In this document: piece by piece, positions 1 through 12,123 of the stretch
How the letters are laid out: every line of letters starts with the position of its first letter
How positions within the stretch are numbered: position 1 is the first letter of the stretch
Source of the DNA: Pleurotus djamor
Lineage: Eukaryota; Basidiomycota; Agaricomycetes; Agaricales; Pleurotaceae
Direction: 5' to 3'
Length of the DNA stretch: 64,000 nucleotides
Assembly: GCA_029747585.1 (NCBI GenBank)
Contig: JAPEVF010000190.1
Coordinates: forward strand, 2,685 to 66,684
Notes under the pieces: generated by a model
Told to the model about the DNA's origin: nothing
The model's input: the letters and a program-made list of their open reading frames with translations, nothing else
Database searches by the model: none
Made by a program: the position numbers and the translations under genes

Positions 1-22
1 TGAGACTATCCGAAAGAGAACG

Positions 23-2346
23 TCAAAGCGCAGCGGTTCGTCGCTTCTTAGCTTTCTTGAACCATCTGAACACGTTAAAGGCATAAGTGAGGATGATGAT
101 NATGGAAAAACCAATCATTTCGAAGAAGACTGTGAACGGTTCTCCTTTTGCACGGCGGTTTCCAGGGACGTGAACGTTCATGGAGAACACGCCTGATTCA
201 TGAAAATCAGAAAACTGCCTGGATTCAGTTGTGAAAAACCTCACCGAAGATGACCTGTAGGCAGAGGACACCCACACTGACAACAGTGAGATACAGAAGA
301 GCTTTATCGTTTCCGNAACGAGCCTTCGCAAGGTCGCTCCGCAATTGAACGAGGTAGGCCGGATGGGACTGGCTCAACATGCGTTCATAATGGGCAAGTG
401 AATGTTGAAGGGAAAGAATGTGATCTAGTCCAAGTAGTTAGTAGTTATATGAGACAGGGCTTGAGCAACGACTAACCATGGACGTCACCAATGTATATGG
501 TAACCTCCTCCTCTGCTTTGTCCGCGCGAATACCGACATGACTGAGCAAGCGCTTTCTAAGTTGAGAGATAACATCGGATTTCGAGCCCAACAGCCTTGT
601 CAACGTGGTCACCACTCGTCTTGTCTTGGCCATGCGTTGCAAAGGAGTGGGTTTCTGATATACAAGGACGCCTAGCTCATCGTGATGGTTTCTGAAGATT
701 TTGGACCGAATGAAGCGTTTGACGCGTCGGTATGTAAGCTTGAGATCGAAGTCGAAGGAAAAACGAATGCGAGATCGTGACAATCCAGGACGGAGCTTCG
801 GTGTTACGACTGGTTCTTCCTTGAATCCGGCATCGTCACGCTTCTCCTCATCCGACGCGAGCGTGGAGGCAGACTTTNAGCTGGGAGCTTCGGGCTCTTC
901 GGNNACAGGTATGAACTCTTGTGGAGCAAACACCAGCCTCTCGATCTCACCCACTTCGTCCTCCACTTTTTCCAAGACTGGGAAAAACGAATCAACAATC
1001 GAGTCAAGAATACCATGGGCAATCCAATCTGGTGGAAGCAATTAGAACGAAAGCAGATATTGCAACAAGTAAGCAACGTACCGGAGGACATCGTGGAAGT
1101 CTCTTCTAGTAGAAGAATTCGATTAAGGACGCGATTAGTATGCTCAGATATGTCGGTGAAGTGAAACTATTAGCGACGACGTGAGTGAGAGAGTCGGTGA
1201 AATCAAGCTAAGCATCACTCACGGTGCATATGCCCTCTTCAAAGACCGCCATATATACGATGGCCTCCCCAATAAATCCATTGCTCTGACCATGGTATAG
1301 ATCTGCGCGTCGAATTTTCTCCTGCGTAGCTTGGCTTTCGATNGCACGAAACACCACGAAGTAGTAACCAAGCCGTTGAAAAGATTCCATCTTCTCACGA
1401 GGTTCTTGAGAGAAAACATCTTCAAGGGTTAGTGGGTGAAGATGGAGCAACTAATAATAGAGTGATCAGGACAAGCACTCTGGGGACAAGGAAAAGGACT
1501 AACCTTTCCAATTGTGCGTATGTCATCCCAACTGGGGTTTGCGACATCCAGCCACCAAGCTTTGGTCAACGGAGGCTTTGATGGGATCGGAGCNCTTGAA
1601 CCGATACGACCTTTGCCTTTCTGCGCAGAAATAAACGAAGTAGACTTATTATTCCCAGCAGTAGCTGAGGGCGGGCCAGTAAATAGGCGTGGTCGTTCTT
1701 GTCGTCGCTTGGCTTTCAAAGTCTTTTTCAGAGCGGAGTCCAGATGGGTAGTTATAGTTGGGAGAGAGGTAGTCCGGGTGATCGATGGCGGTTGCGAATT
1801 TGCTCTTGACCTGTGTCGCCTCAGCGGTGGAGGAAGATAGAGTGTAAATTCCCTAGCGATTTGTCTCAACTCCTCCCTGGCCTTGATATCCGTTATGGTC
1901 TTTTCAATAACCAAGTCGGAGGCAATACTTCGGACGCTTCGAAGATTGCTCATACTGGAGCGTCCACGACGCCGCCGTTTTCGAGAGACTTGGGACCGAG
2001 TCAACGTTACGACCGACTCGGATGACGATGAACTAGAGGTGCTTATTGAGGACGACGAACTACGCCGTCTCGCCCATCGAGTGATAGCTCGCTCCACAAC
2101 AGCCGCAATAGCACCCAGTCTGCCTCCTCCGAGCAGCGAAAACGAGCTTGAAGAGCTGGAGCTGGAGCTGCTCAATGATTCCAGACTCTGCAAATCATGA
2201 AGGGATATCGGACGTTCTCCTCTGTAGACATCGTCATCCGAGTCCTCGTCCCGAGGCTGTAGTTGTATCGGCTCTGGGTGTGGTCGGCGAGGAGGACTGA
2301 GGGATATACGCTCCTCCGAGTAGGCATTTGGTGTTCCTAGAGGCAT
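23..2346 (-). CDS. CorA-family Mg2+ transporter, Mnr2/Alr1 type
   Basis: Membrane Mg2+ channel/transporter of the fungal CorA branch (plasma membrane Alr1 or vacuolar Mnr2). The ATG at 2346 opens a long disordered, Ser-rich N-terminal exon (2346-1504). Spliced exons follow at 1450-1223, 1166-1082 and 1028 to about 479, then two short C-terminal exons. Landmarks in order are LHPLTLEDVF, SSDWIAHGILDSIVDSFFPV, the helix DHILSLQHSLAHYERMLSQS, the pore helix, GVFSMNVHVPGN and a last membrane segment. The stop is at 23-25. The CorA signature GMN reads SMN here (176-184, minus strand). Domain order and length (roughly 650 residues) fit the family. Which of the two subfamilies it belongs to cannot be decided from the sequence. 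Introns were placed by frame and by GT-AG ends. Confidence 0.85.
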
Positions 2347-2513
2347 AACCGATCACTGACGGTTGTGCTGCAACACAGGCCAGGCTGATTTCATGAGAAT
2401 CGGCATGAGACTCAGGAGGGTGTGGTGGGAAGAAGAGAGATCGAAATTGCCACCAGCCGCCAAGTACTTGCACTAACAAATGCACTAACATGAATCTACT
2501 ACGAAAAGAACGG

Positions 2514-3424
2514 CTACAATCTCGGTTTTTTGTGAGGCCTACCATGCTCAACGAATGGTCTTGATTTTTTCTCTTTCTGGCCCAGTTTACGTTGTTTCTT
2601 CTCAATTGCTTTCTTGACCGCCTGCCTGCCTCCTTCTGATGAAAGCGCGTCATAGCGCGCCTTGACCAAGAGCTCCTTCTTCGCAGCTAAGAAAAGAAAA
2701 AGGAATGAGAGCCTACAACAGGACATGAATTGCAAGAGGAACGTACAATCTTTCATCCACCATCCTCGCTTGCCTTGCTTTCGTTTCTCTCGCTCGGCTT
2801 CAGCTACTTGTGACAACGCAGTCTCTTCCACCTTCTCCCGTTTGTCACGATTGACCGCGCTCTCTGCGCGTTTTACGGCGAGCTCTAACCTCCCAACTTC
2901 TTGTTCATATTCCTCCCGGAGATCTCGTGGTGCAGAGGACAGACGTTTGCGAGCTTGTTTCAGATTGGCCCGAAGCGTCTGCAGCTCAGTGATATGGTTG
3001 TCCGCGAGGAAACTGTAATTCTTATGAAAGTCTTCCTTGGATAACTCTCCGGCCAGAGGCAGAAATCGAGGATCGCGAGCTTGCTTGGTGTTGTATGAGA
3101 TTAAACAATACCACTGTCACACAGCAGCACTACTCACTAGCTTTGGCACTTCTACCACAGTGCGCCTGCGTGTCACAGGCTTTTTGGAAGTCACTTCTGT
3201 GGGGCTAAGGAAAAGGAAAACTCAGCAACTGGGATCATAGAGGACATTGGAGGAAAATCGTACGCATGTTTGTGTGCCCTCTTGACGGGTCTTTTGCGCT
3301 TGAGCCCCTCGGTCTGGTCAACACCGCGTCCTTCGACATCAGGCGCTCCTGAATCAGAAGAGCTAGCCTCGTCAGAGTCACTATCGAGCTTCCTCGCACT
3401 TGTGGACGGTGTTGGGTATGGCAT
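2514..3424 (-). CDS. RRP36: rRNA biogenesis protein RRP36
   Basis: Nucleolar protein needed for early pre-rRNA cleavages and 40S subunit formation. Exon 1 (ATG at 3424) encodes an acidic, Ser/Asp-rich start and a basic patch ending near HKHA. The next exons give SKKPVTRRRTVVEVPKL, then RDPRFLPLAGELSKEDFHKN, a long charged helix with LQTLRANLKQARKRL and EQEVGRLELAVKRAE, and WWMKD. A short intron (donor gtacgt) joins this to AKKELLVKARYDAL. The C-terminus ends KKSRPFVEHGRPHKKPRL. The DPRF start, the coiled-coil body and the AVKKAIEKKQRK tail are typical of RRP36. The size of about 300 residues is normal. It lies head to tail behind the membrane-protein gene that ends at 3460. Confidence 0.85.
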
Positions 3425-3459
3425 TGGCGGTATAGATTACGTAAGATACAGGAGATAAA

Positions 3460-6400
3460 TTAATCGTCGACGTTCTCGGATAGGAGAACGTATCGTCCAT
3501 TATGAAGTCGAACATCCAGAGAAATCCCCTTCGATGGCGATCCAGAACGCCATATCGGGTTCAGCCCTAGCCATGCCTTCAGCTTGACGAACAAGCCCTT
3601 CCTGCGAGGCTTTCTCTCTTGGACCTCATCCATGAGAAGACCCTCCCACCGATATGTCGGTCGCGGCCTCACAGAAATATCGTCGTGATCTGTACCACCT
3701 CCGGTACCGAACGTGGTAGAAGGCTGTTCAAGATTTTCGTCGACGACAGACATGTTCATCTCCGATCCATCGATTCCTAAATGGAAGAGAACCGCCTATG
3801 TGTAAACAATTGATCAGCCCACGTTGAGAAGCTAATAGAATCCACAAACTTGAGGGGAATCATGGAAGACAGCTTCATTAAGGCGAATATAGATTTTATT
3901 CAGAAATCCGTGGTGAAGGTAGCCGTTGGGTTTTGATGTACCGGACATCAAACCCCGTTGTATGAGAAAGGCCTCCAGGTTTGCTCTAGGAAGTGGGGTA
4001 TAGGCTATGGATGTGGGATAGTGTGGGTTAAAATCTGAGGCATGGAGGTTCAAGGCAGGGATCGCATCGTGATTCTGTCTCCAGAAATCGTCCTGTCCAA
4101 GGTTTAGCTCCTTGTACAAAAAAGAAAGTAAGTACGAACCCAAAATATGTACCACCAGGAGGCTGCCTCGCTCTCAGAGACCGCATTCACTCGTTCGTAA
4201 GCCATTGAAATGGCCTGTTCCTCTTGAACGAGAAGTTGACCAATTCTTACATCCTTTTCGTGATCTCTAATCCATCGTACCAGGCTCGAAGGAGCTTGTG
4301 GTTGGTCGTAAACATTCGTCAGGAATCCATACGTTAACGTATCTCGTTTATATCGGCACTCCGCTTCATGGTGCGTCTTGTAATCACCGAGTTCGCGCTC
4401 AATATAATCAAGGCGCGAGTCGATGATATCTCGATTTAGCGTAAGGAACCGTGCGAGAGGCGGTGTGAGGTCGAAGTCTTCGGTGAGCCCGATGAGCGTG
4501 CCAGGTTGCCGAACTTCTGTACTGTAAACCAGCTCCACATCGAAGCCGCTGCCCAGGGGGACACCATGCCAGTCTAATTGACCTTTGCGTTTGATTACCA
4601 AGGTGCAAGTGTGAAAATGGAGGGTGACATTGGCTTTATAGCGTTGACGGCGACAGCTCCATACCGTATTGGCACCGACGTCCTTGGTCATATATTAGCT
4701 AGGGCGCGGTCAGAGAAAGGAGATACCTTACAGTGGTGTGACAATACGGCCAGTTAACCACCTGGCCATCCAAAGCACGAAGAGCCAGTCTAACGTCGCG
4801 TCGTTGCCTAATATCAGGGTCCAGATTTTGGGAGATGTATCTCTCAAGGTCCTTGGGTGCCTGCAGTACGGTCAAAGGACCGTCGTCGTACTTCAACACC
4901 TTTGTTGTTAGGAAAGTGTGAGCCAAGCGCATTTTTGCGACGTGTTTGGAAGGCCTACCAACGATGGAGGAAAGGGCACCCACCACGCATTGCCGAAGAA
5001 GCTACGACAGTGTGGTCGCATCGTGTCCGGCTTCCAGTAACAGTCTGGTCCAATGTAGTTGGCTTGAATTTCTGCGGCTATCTGTGCATAGATAGGATGA
5101 TCTGGACCAGACGTAAGACTGACACCTTTTGTATATGCCAGGGAACCGATTTCACGGAGGATCTAGCGATGGATATGAGCTCGATCCCCGCAAGGACAGG
5201 TAGGATTTACCTTCATATTCTCTACATGGCGCTCAGCTGGCGTACCGGCAAAGTCCAACAAATACGGTGGATATTCTAGATCGCGAGCTTGTGCGAACAT
5301 CATCGCCTGGCCTTCAGGAATTTTGCAATCCGAAGCCGTTAGAATTAAAGTTGTTAACGTTTCCTGCCATATACGGCGCTTGACGTGAAGCGATGAAGGC
5401 GAGAGATCCAGCCTATTCAATGCTCAGCGCCAGCACTCAAACATTTCTCAGAGAGTTTGACATACCAAGGAGAGAATACATCGATGCCTACAATCCATTG
5501 TCAGGCGATGAGTCAACCGGGACAGGTGTGACGTACTGAAATCAACGCGGCGAGAAAGACCTTGCGAGGGTGTCAACTAAGATATAGACGCGGCGGGGCT
5601 AACGTACGTTTGATCCATCGGTGAACAACACTCATGTTGATAATCAAAAAATCTGGAAGACCAAAATAGTGAGCAAGAGTCCAAAGGAACAGCTGGGTGG
5701 GGACGAACAGATAGTGAACCCATAAGTTATCACATAAACTCTGTACGGCGATGTCAGCTCAAAACCTGAAGACATACACCGAGGGCTTACATATAAAGGA
5801 TGTATGAGGTGATGATATCCTTTCCAGGGAACTCGAATACATTTGCAAGGGCGATCCCCGCGGTGATAAGGTAGTTGACTCTCGATACCCACTCACTAGC
5901 ATTGTTGACTGGGTCGAGGAAAGGGACAAGGATGCAGTGCATCACGAAAAAGACGATTGTCGACACCAGTAAAATAACCTGACGAGCAATGGGCAGCCAT
6001 GTCCGAGATACACCACGGAAGAGACAGTTATCAGAGTTGATAACGGCCACAATAAACAGAGTGCTGAGTTTAGCGAGAAGATAAGTCGATTCGTATGTGC
6101 CCCAACCTCGACGGAAGCCTACGAGATGTGGTCAATCAATGGACTTGCGCTAATTTATAATGGTTGACCAACCGCCGTATAGGAATGCAAACGCGTTGCG
6201 ATCGCGGCTAAGTAAACGATGGTACTCTCGATCCATATCTCCGGAGTTCCTGCGACGGCCGAGCTCGGTGTATGGATCGACACGGGGCACAGACCGTTGG
6301 ATAACCTTGCGTAGTGCGATGGGGAACCAGACGGTTAGCTAAGAGACTGAGGTTGAGAAACGGTTCCAAGAAAAAGGAGGACAGCTTACTCCAGCAAAAG

Positions 6401-7845
6401 CGAGAAACGATATAATGATAATGAGGGGGGCAAAGTTAACTTCATTCTTCTTCATAGTCGTAGTCCAGCAGAAGTCTAGGGGTTCTCTATATTCTTCCGG
6501 GGGACCCAATGGCGCTACAACGGGTGGAAACGAGGTCGCGTTCCTATAATAATTCGGAACTGCCCAAAGATCCTCTGACCAGACGAGAACGTTGACAGCC
6601 ATAGTGCTAAGAGGTAGGTAGATGAGTGTCAAGAGGAAGGTCGTAATCACGATGCCCCATCTGCCATCCTTGGGTTGAGATAGCTGTAGGCCTTCAACCG
6701 TGTTGTAGCGATCGCACAGAGGCGTTGAGCGGTAGAAATGGTAGAGTAAACCGGCAGTGATGACCATCAGGATGACCAGATAGATAAGAGCTCCCAAAGT
6801 TCCCGATGCAAAGTTTAAAGCGACGAGGTTAGGACTATATCATTTCCTTAGATGCAAGCAATACAGGCCTAACTCTGCTGACTTACATTGTACCCAAAAA
6901 CAATTGTCGCCACGAATCAACAAGATCGACATTCGTGACTGGCACTAACATAACTTATAAGTATGGCAAGTGGGATATATTGATAGGAAGAATAGGTGAA
7001 CCTATGGTGCTCAGGATGAGTGCAAATATTTGAACCGTATTGGTGAGCCCTTGAAGGCTGTAAAAAGCTGCGACGGCGCTAGAACCCTGTCCTAAGGTGA
7101 GCAACGCAAAGATGATTTCGAAAAGGCACAGCTCACGGTGAAACCCAGTATTGCATTAACGGCAGATCCTAGTAGGGTTTTCCTATTTCTCCAAGCGGGG
7201 GGGTATCTTTGAATTTGCTTCCAAGTCATCTATAGTCTGACCAGCCAGTTTCTCCATGGGAGGGAAGATCTGGCTGTCCCCTGCTTGCCGGCCTCGGAGT
7301 ACAAAAGAAGGAACGTGGAGACGCGAAAGATAGTCATCAAGCTTCGGGAGGCTTAAAGGGCTTGCACTACGGGCAAATAGTGTTGTCGCAGGAATAGGAA
7401 CATGAGGAGGGAATCGAGGTCGCTCAACGAGGGTTGCGGTGTCTGATTTGTCTGGACTAGATTCAACATACTCGACGGAACGGGTGTGAGACCCCAGTAA
7501 AGATGGTAGTATCGTTGTTCCTTCAGTCCCCAGAAAGCTTGGGGTTAAATTGGAAGCAGAAGGTGGCACACCGGTCGAAGAATCCAATTCGGCTGGAGCT
7601 CCGGTGATATCAACGGAAGTCTCAGGCGGGACTACGTCGTAGGACTGTTTGTTATCGTCAGCTACGGAGGTGCGCTTTGATGTATGAGTCAGGAAACGTG
7701 CAGGAGAGTTAGGGAGAAGGTGTGAGATGTCATCAGAGTTTCGGTGTGAGTATGGTCGACGCGTCCCAGGGTTGGTTGAGGAGGAGGGGGAGTTCTGAGC
7801 TGCCGACAAAGACTCGTAGTGCTCGGCCAAGTCTTTGACGGCCAT
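3460..7845 (-). CDS. large multi-span membrane protein, unrecognised
   Basis: I do not recognise this family. The ATG at 7845 (MAVKDLAEHYESL) starts a disordered Ser/Thr/Pro-rich N-terminus of about 215 residues. Many exons with hydrophobic spans follow: near 7160-6980, 6797-6740 (IYLVILMVITAGLLYHFY), 6660-6590, 6430-6370, 5990-5930, 5870-5800 and 5700-5640. After the membrane part comes a soluble region (5420-3832) with conserved-looking segments such as GPLTVLQAPKDLERYISQNL and FDVELVYSTEVRQPGTLIGL. The last exon begins AVLFHLGIDGSEMN and ends near 3460. Frame-consistent splicing (donor after DSPQ, acceptor before AVLF) ties the last exon to this gene. The N-terminal exon reads into a stop at a run of seven G (7197-7203, forward strand). 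One base less would give PPAWRNRKTLLGSAV and continue to a splice donor, so a consensus indel is likely. Confidence 0.6.
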
Positions 7846-7988
7846 GGTGTCGCTAGCTAGCAGGTTGTCGACGACGACATGGAGTGTCCGTTTCAAAACA
7901 GGTTTGGGCTAAATCACTCGAGACTCCAATTTAGAATGCCATTCGTCCACGTGATCACTACCTCCTAAGGGTGGCTGTTTATGGAGAG

Positions 7989-10327
7989 CTACGTATGGTG
8001 GACTTTATCAAGAAACCCCTGCAAGAGACTACTTCCAGTAGAAACCGTCTTTACTCCTGTAGCAATGACACTCGAGCCTCCAGAGCTAGCAACAGCAACC
8101 GTCACGTTCGTTTGAATCGTGGTGGTCGTAGTGGTGGTCGTGGTGGTGGCGGCTGCGGTGGTGGCGGCGGGAAGCGTTGCAGGAGGTTTATATGGCCAAT
8201 TCACCTTCATTTCTTCCTCAAGAGGAAAGAGAGGTGAAATGAGTTCCGGAACCTTCTCAATGAGTGATCTCACGCTAGGGTATAGAGAAGATTGTTCGAG
8301 GACAGATGAATGAATCACTTCTCGAGTGACGTCATTGATGCCCTCTGGCAGTTGGCGCTGTATAGTGTGTGCGAGCATGAAAACCCCAGTCATAGGACTG
8401 TTGAAGAGTAAGTCAGATGACACGGCACGAGCGAATAAGACCAGCGACGCACTCATGGGGGCTCTGCATTCCCCAAGGAGCCACGGGATCGATGCGGGCG
8501 GCTAGATACTTCGAGTCCAGTGCCAACATGTCCCCCACTTGCGCCTTCAAGCACAGTGAGCTTGAGATGTAGTCACAGATGTATCCACTTACCGCCATCC
8601 ATATGAGCGTTATATCGGCTAGGTCATGTTCGTCATAACCACCTCCAATCTGGGTCGGGGGTCAAATCATAAGAATGGGGCTAACTTCGAGCACGAGCAC
8701 GAGGTCTTACGTCTGAGTGACAACCTGTATTCATCGGAGCAATGTGAGCATTGAGGAGTGCAACGTCTGTATCAATATTTACCTGTGAACCAGCACTGGA
8801 GGACACGAGCCATCAACGACATGGTATGAACAAGGACGGAATGAAGGTATTACCTGTTGGAGTATCTGCCCTTTCGCACGTCCTTCAGGCTTTTGCTCGA
8901 ACCTAGCACAATCCTACGACAATAACTATCAAGAGAGCAAGTACATTATGATGATCCCTCACAAAGTCTGCCCGGGGTTCGTTGAGAGCTAGGGCTTGAT
9001 ACGCCCGTTCAATGTGATCTCCTAATACGCGGTCGGGGAAGCCGAACAGTGTCTTGATTCTGCGACTTCTGAGGGGGAACTCCTCCGGCAAGCCAAGCGA
9101 ACCGACAGTGTCGAAAACACCGACGCATCTATGTGACAAGAGGTAAGGGAAGGCTACGTTTAGATGTCAAAAGGAAAACATACTTGACAGAGAAAGTAAT
9201 CTCATCGTAGTCTGCCCGTAGTCGTCCGGGTGAGTCATGTTGATTCCATTTCGCGAGTCTTGAATGAAGGGTTGCGATCTCTATACAATGATCACCAGTG
9301 AACATCGCTCCGAAGAAGACAGTGTATGGATTCAGGCGGACCATCTTTGTCTGTGCTTTTTCCAAGTGTTTGGTAGTCAATGAAGATACGAGCAAAGTGT
9401 TCCATTTCGGTGCGGTCAAGCACACCGATTTCACCCTGGGCTGAGGATGATTATCTGGCAAATACGCAGGTTTGAAGAACACAAACGATGAACATGGCTA
9501 CCATGCGAGCAGTGTACGCGCCCTAAGGAGAATGAATAACATCGTATAATCTCTTTGGTGGTCACATACGCGCGAAAACCCGAAGAGAAAGATCTGAAAA
9601 TTGGCTTAAATAGATTTTGCAGAGTGTCTCGAACGCACACTGACCTCGTCTCCGGGAAGATAGTTGCTAGGGAAGATGTATATAAGAGCTAGATATAGGG
9701 AGTGCGACGGAACTTACTGTGCAATGAACCCGTATGCCTCCTCGACTTTATCGGCTGGACGAGTTGATGAACTTGACATGATGCGTCAACAACGAAGATG
9801 GTATGTATACCTAAGGAGCATCCAGTGGCACCTTTCAAGTCATCAATCATTGTGTAAAGGACATAGGGAACGTTATAGCTCACCATCAATGTATTCAGAG
9901 AACAAGTTTTTCTCTGTGCCAACTCCAGACTGGTAGAAGACGATCTGCGGCGTAGGTGGATTCTGTCTTGGATCTTCATGGCTGATTGCTCTTGCAAGCC
10001 GCTAGAGAACCTTCAAGTTATGCAACAAGGAATTGCACGAAGAGGATATACCATGACGTTTGTGTATTTGGCTGGGGTCTGCACCTCAAGACCATTCTGC
10101 CAAGTCCTTTACCGAGGTTCAATAAATGCATCGTCAAATATGGTATCGAAGCCAACTCACCCATCACAGCAAACAATTATGCGCTTTCCAGCCCTCACAT
10201 AATTCACANATTCCGGTAAAGGCGTCGTAGGTAGCTTTCTGGGAGTTCTCCTCGGGCTAGCAGAGGGTGATATTCCTGGGGTGTTGGGCAGACTGTGAAA
10301 AAGTTGTGAAGAAGTCGGCGTCGACAT
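7989..10327 (-). CDS. DUF2235 (Tle1-like) alpha/beta hydrolase domain protein
   Basis: Predicted serine hydrolase related to the T6SS phospholipase Tle1-like catalytic fold; its fungal substrate is unknown. The ATG at 10327 reads MSTPTSSQLFHSLPNTPGIS, then KRIIVCCDGTWQNG, TNVMRLARAIS, IVFYQSGVGTEKNLFSEYID, the nucleophile elbow GFSRGAYTARMV (spliced inside Ser-Arg/Gly), VGVFDTVGSLGLP, the catalytic His/Asp region WFTGSHCDIGGGY and DITLIWM. All conserved DUF2235 blocks occur in order over about nine short exons. The C-terminal exon (to the stop at 7989) adds a helical part and then an Ala/Thr-rich tail with a run of about ten threonines and a short hydrophobic end. The tail is not part of the domain and may be a linker or surface stalk. 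There is no signal peptide. Confidence 0.88.
8119..8180. repeat. low-complexity GTGGTC/GGTGGC simple repeat
   Basis: Imperfect trinucleotide-based repeat rich in GTG, GTC and GGC. On the minus strand it encodes the poly-Thr/Ala segment in the tail of the DUF2235 protein. Open frames on the plus strand here (poly-Val, poly-Gly) are shadows of the repeat. Confidence 0.75.
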
Positions 10328-10811
10328 AGTCAGCCTTTGGAAGGGGGGAGAGAATTGAAACGTTGGACGTTCGTCGACATCAAGAGTTTATAAATACAAG
10401 TGCCGCGCGCTGACGGCGATGATCATCGATGTCATCATTGGCGTCTTCGTATATGTACATCTACGATCAGCCGCTGAGTGGTGCTTGTGATGGTGAGCAT
10501 GCCAATTGTCCTGGGATCAAACGTCGCGCGGCGAAAAGGTTCCGCCTAACCGGAGCCAACGGTGCCGCTCCCAAAAGTGGGTATCCCATCGCCAAAACAG
10601 TATGGATATTTGGAGCGANNNNCGTGTCGATGGTACAAGGCAGAAGAATGATGGTTTGAGTGATCCCGAAGACAGAATCAAGGCAGCATTCATATAGTCA
10701 GCTTCGATGATGGAGGTCGAGAAGTATTAATGGTAGATTTCAAGAGAATTGCTACAAAGGTCCCAGAGCAAGTTAACCAGAGTAAAGAAAGGTCCACATG
10801 AGGTCTAAGTG
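10328..10811. other. intergenic, promoter of the DUF2235 gene
   Basis: Nearly 500 bases between the start of the DUF2235 gene and the stop of NUS1. It holds a TATA-like box for the DUF2235 gene and a palindrome-rich stretch near 10,417-10,438 (GATGATCATCGATGTCATCA). Four clustered Ns lie at 10,619-10,622. I see no convincing coding exon. Confidence 0.6.
10387..10396 (-). promoter_or_regulatory. TATA-like box (TATTTATAAA)
   Basis: On the minus strand TATTTATAAA lies about 60 bases upstream of the DUF2235 ATG at 10,327, a usual distance for a fungal core promoter element with a short 5' leader. Confidence 0.45.
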
Positions 10812-12086
10812 TTACTTGCCGAGCCGCATTTCGGCACCGGAGAATTCGTCTAAAGCATGTCTAAATGTGCGTTCGTCGATTCCATGGGGCTCTTTCTGAT
10901 AGGAAAGGAAAGGCAGCCTCAACAATGACGTACGCGGTGCATAACTAGAATCGTGTGAGGCAGCTGTGTACTGGTTATGAGCAACCGNTCGCACCTAATT
11001 TCCGTCAACCTAGTTTGCCACGGAGGGAAGCCATGAAGCTGNGGAGGAGGTATGGGCGCTTTGGAAGGTTCAAAGCTATGAACTATGAGCAGATCCGGGG
11101 AGGGGAAGCCTTGTCCGCCTATACGGTGGNTGATGAGACTGNGNTCCATAGAATATACAGAGCGCGAACCTTCCAAGATAGTATTTAGATCAGATATTGA
11201 GAGTTCAAATGTGTCCTTCCGATCGCTTTTGACGAGACTNTGCACTTTAAGGTGCCTGTGTGCGAGTGAGCGAGCGATGTCAGCCATCGCAGTCTTTGAA
11301 GATGCTGGAGAGATTATGTGTAATCGCAGAATGTCGTCGGGTATCGTACGCTTGAGACTGACTGCAATAAATTAGTAGCTGTGAGGGTGGAGAGCGGCAG
11401 AACACACCTGTAGACCGACGCCTTTTAACGGACGGTCTCGGTTTCTGGCTTTTCTGTGGAGGAGGGACTTGAAGAGTGGTTGTATGTAGGTCGATTTTGA
11501 CATCCATGTCGGGAGAAATGGGCCTCGAGTCTGAGTAGTCAGAGGACGGCGGTGTAAGGGGATACTCGATCTCCGAGTCGCTTTCTACTGGAGGTAATTT
11601 GCTGTATACACGCTCACGAACCAGCGCTGAGCTATGGGCNAAAATGCCTGACAAAAACNATGAGACAGAGAACTCCCGGNGAACTNNCGGAAGCNATTTA
11701 CCATCGGCATCATACACAGTCAATCTTTCTATTCCAACGGTCTGACACCAATCTACACAGCGGTAAACGGATTCGAGGAGGCAGTCGTGGTANGCTTTGC
11801 TACGNTCGCCAGGNGTATTTGGNGCGAAGACAATTGCGATGTGCTTGGGAACTTTGCTGCGCGGNGAAATGAGNGGNAGTGGTTGGCGNCGCGAGAATCG
11901 ACGNCGNAGGGCAGAAAGTCTGGCGGATANGGCATANGCAATATGGATGAGGTGTAAGAGAANGAGTTTGAGGCTAAACATATATAACTTAGAAGAGCGA
12001 GAAGAGAGAGTTGGCACAGAGGATTNNNNCCTGACTTGTTCCTGACGGCGAGGAAACTTTAGCCCGGAGAACGACACGACATTCAT
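10812..12086 (-). CDS. NUS1: NUS1/NgBR subunit of dehydrodolichyl diphosphate synthase
   Basis: Non-catalytic partner of the cis-prenyltransferase (Rer2/Srt1 type) that makes dolichol precursors at the ER for protein glycosylation. The ATG at 12086 is followed by a hydrophobic N-terminal anchor (about residues 35-60), then PKHIAIVF and YRCVDWCQTVGIERLTVYDA, the UppS-like core. A disordered insertion (about 60 residues, PPSSDYSDSRPISPDM and a basic patch) follows, then MADIARSLAHRHLK, LSISDLNTILEG, the characteristic FPPWQTRLTEI, and a last exon ending ALDEFSGAEMRLGK. The terminal RLG is the RxG motif that the partner subunit needs for activity. The many N bases hide residues but not the frame. 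The order of blocks and the C-terminus are diagnostic. Confidence 0.9.
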
Positions 12087-12123
12087 TTAGCACGTGGGAG
12101 TACGATAAGATAAGATGNAACGA

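Noticed and set aside
8119..8313. Plus-strand poly-Val/Gly frames
   Set aside because: They are shadows of the GTGGTC repeat that encodes the Thr run of the DUF2235 protein.
10429..10697. Plus-strand frames before NUS1
   Set aside because: Short, with no motif, interrupted by clustered Ns and lying in a promoter region.
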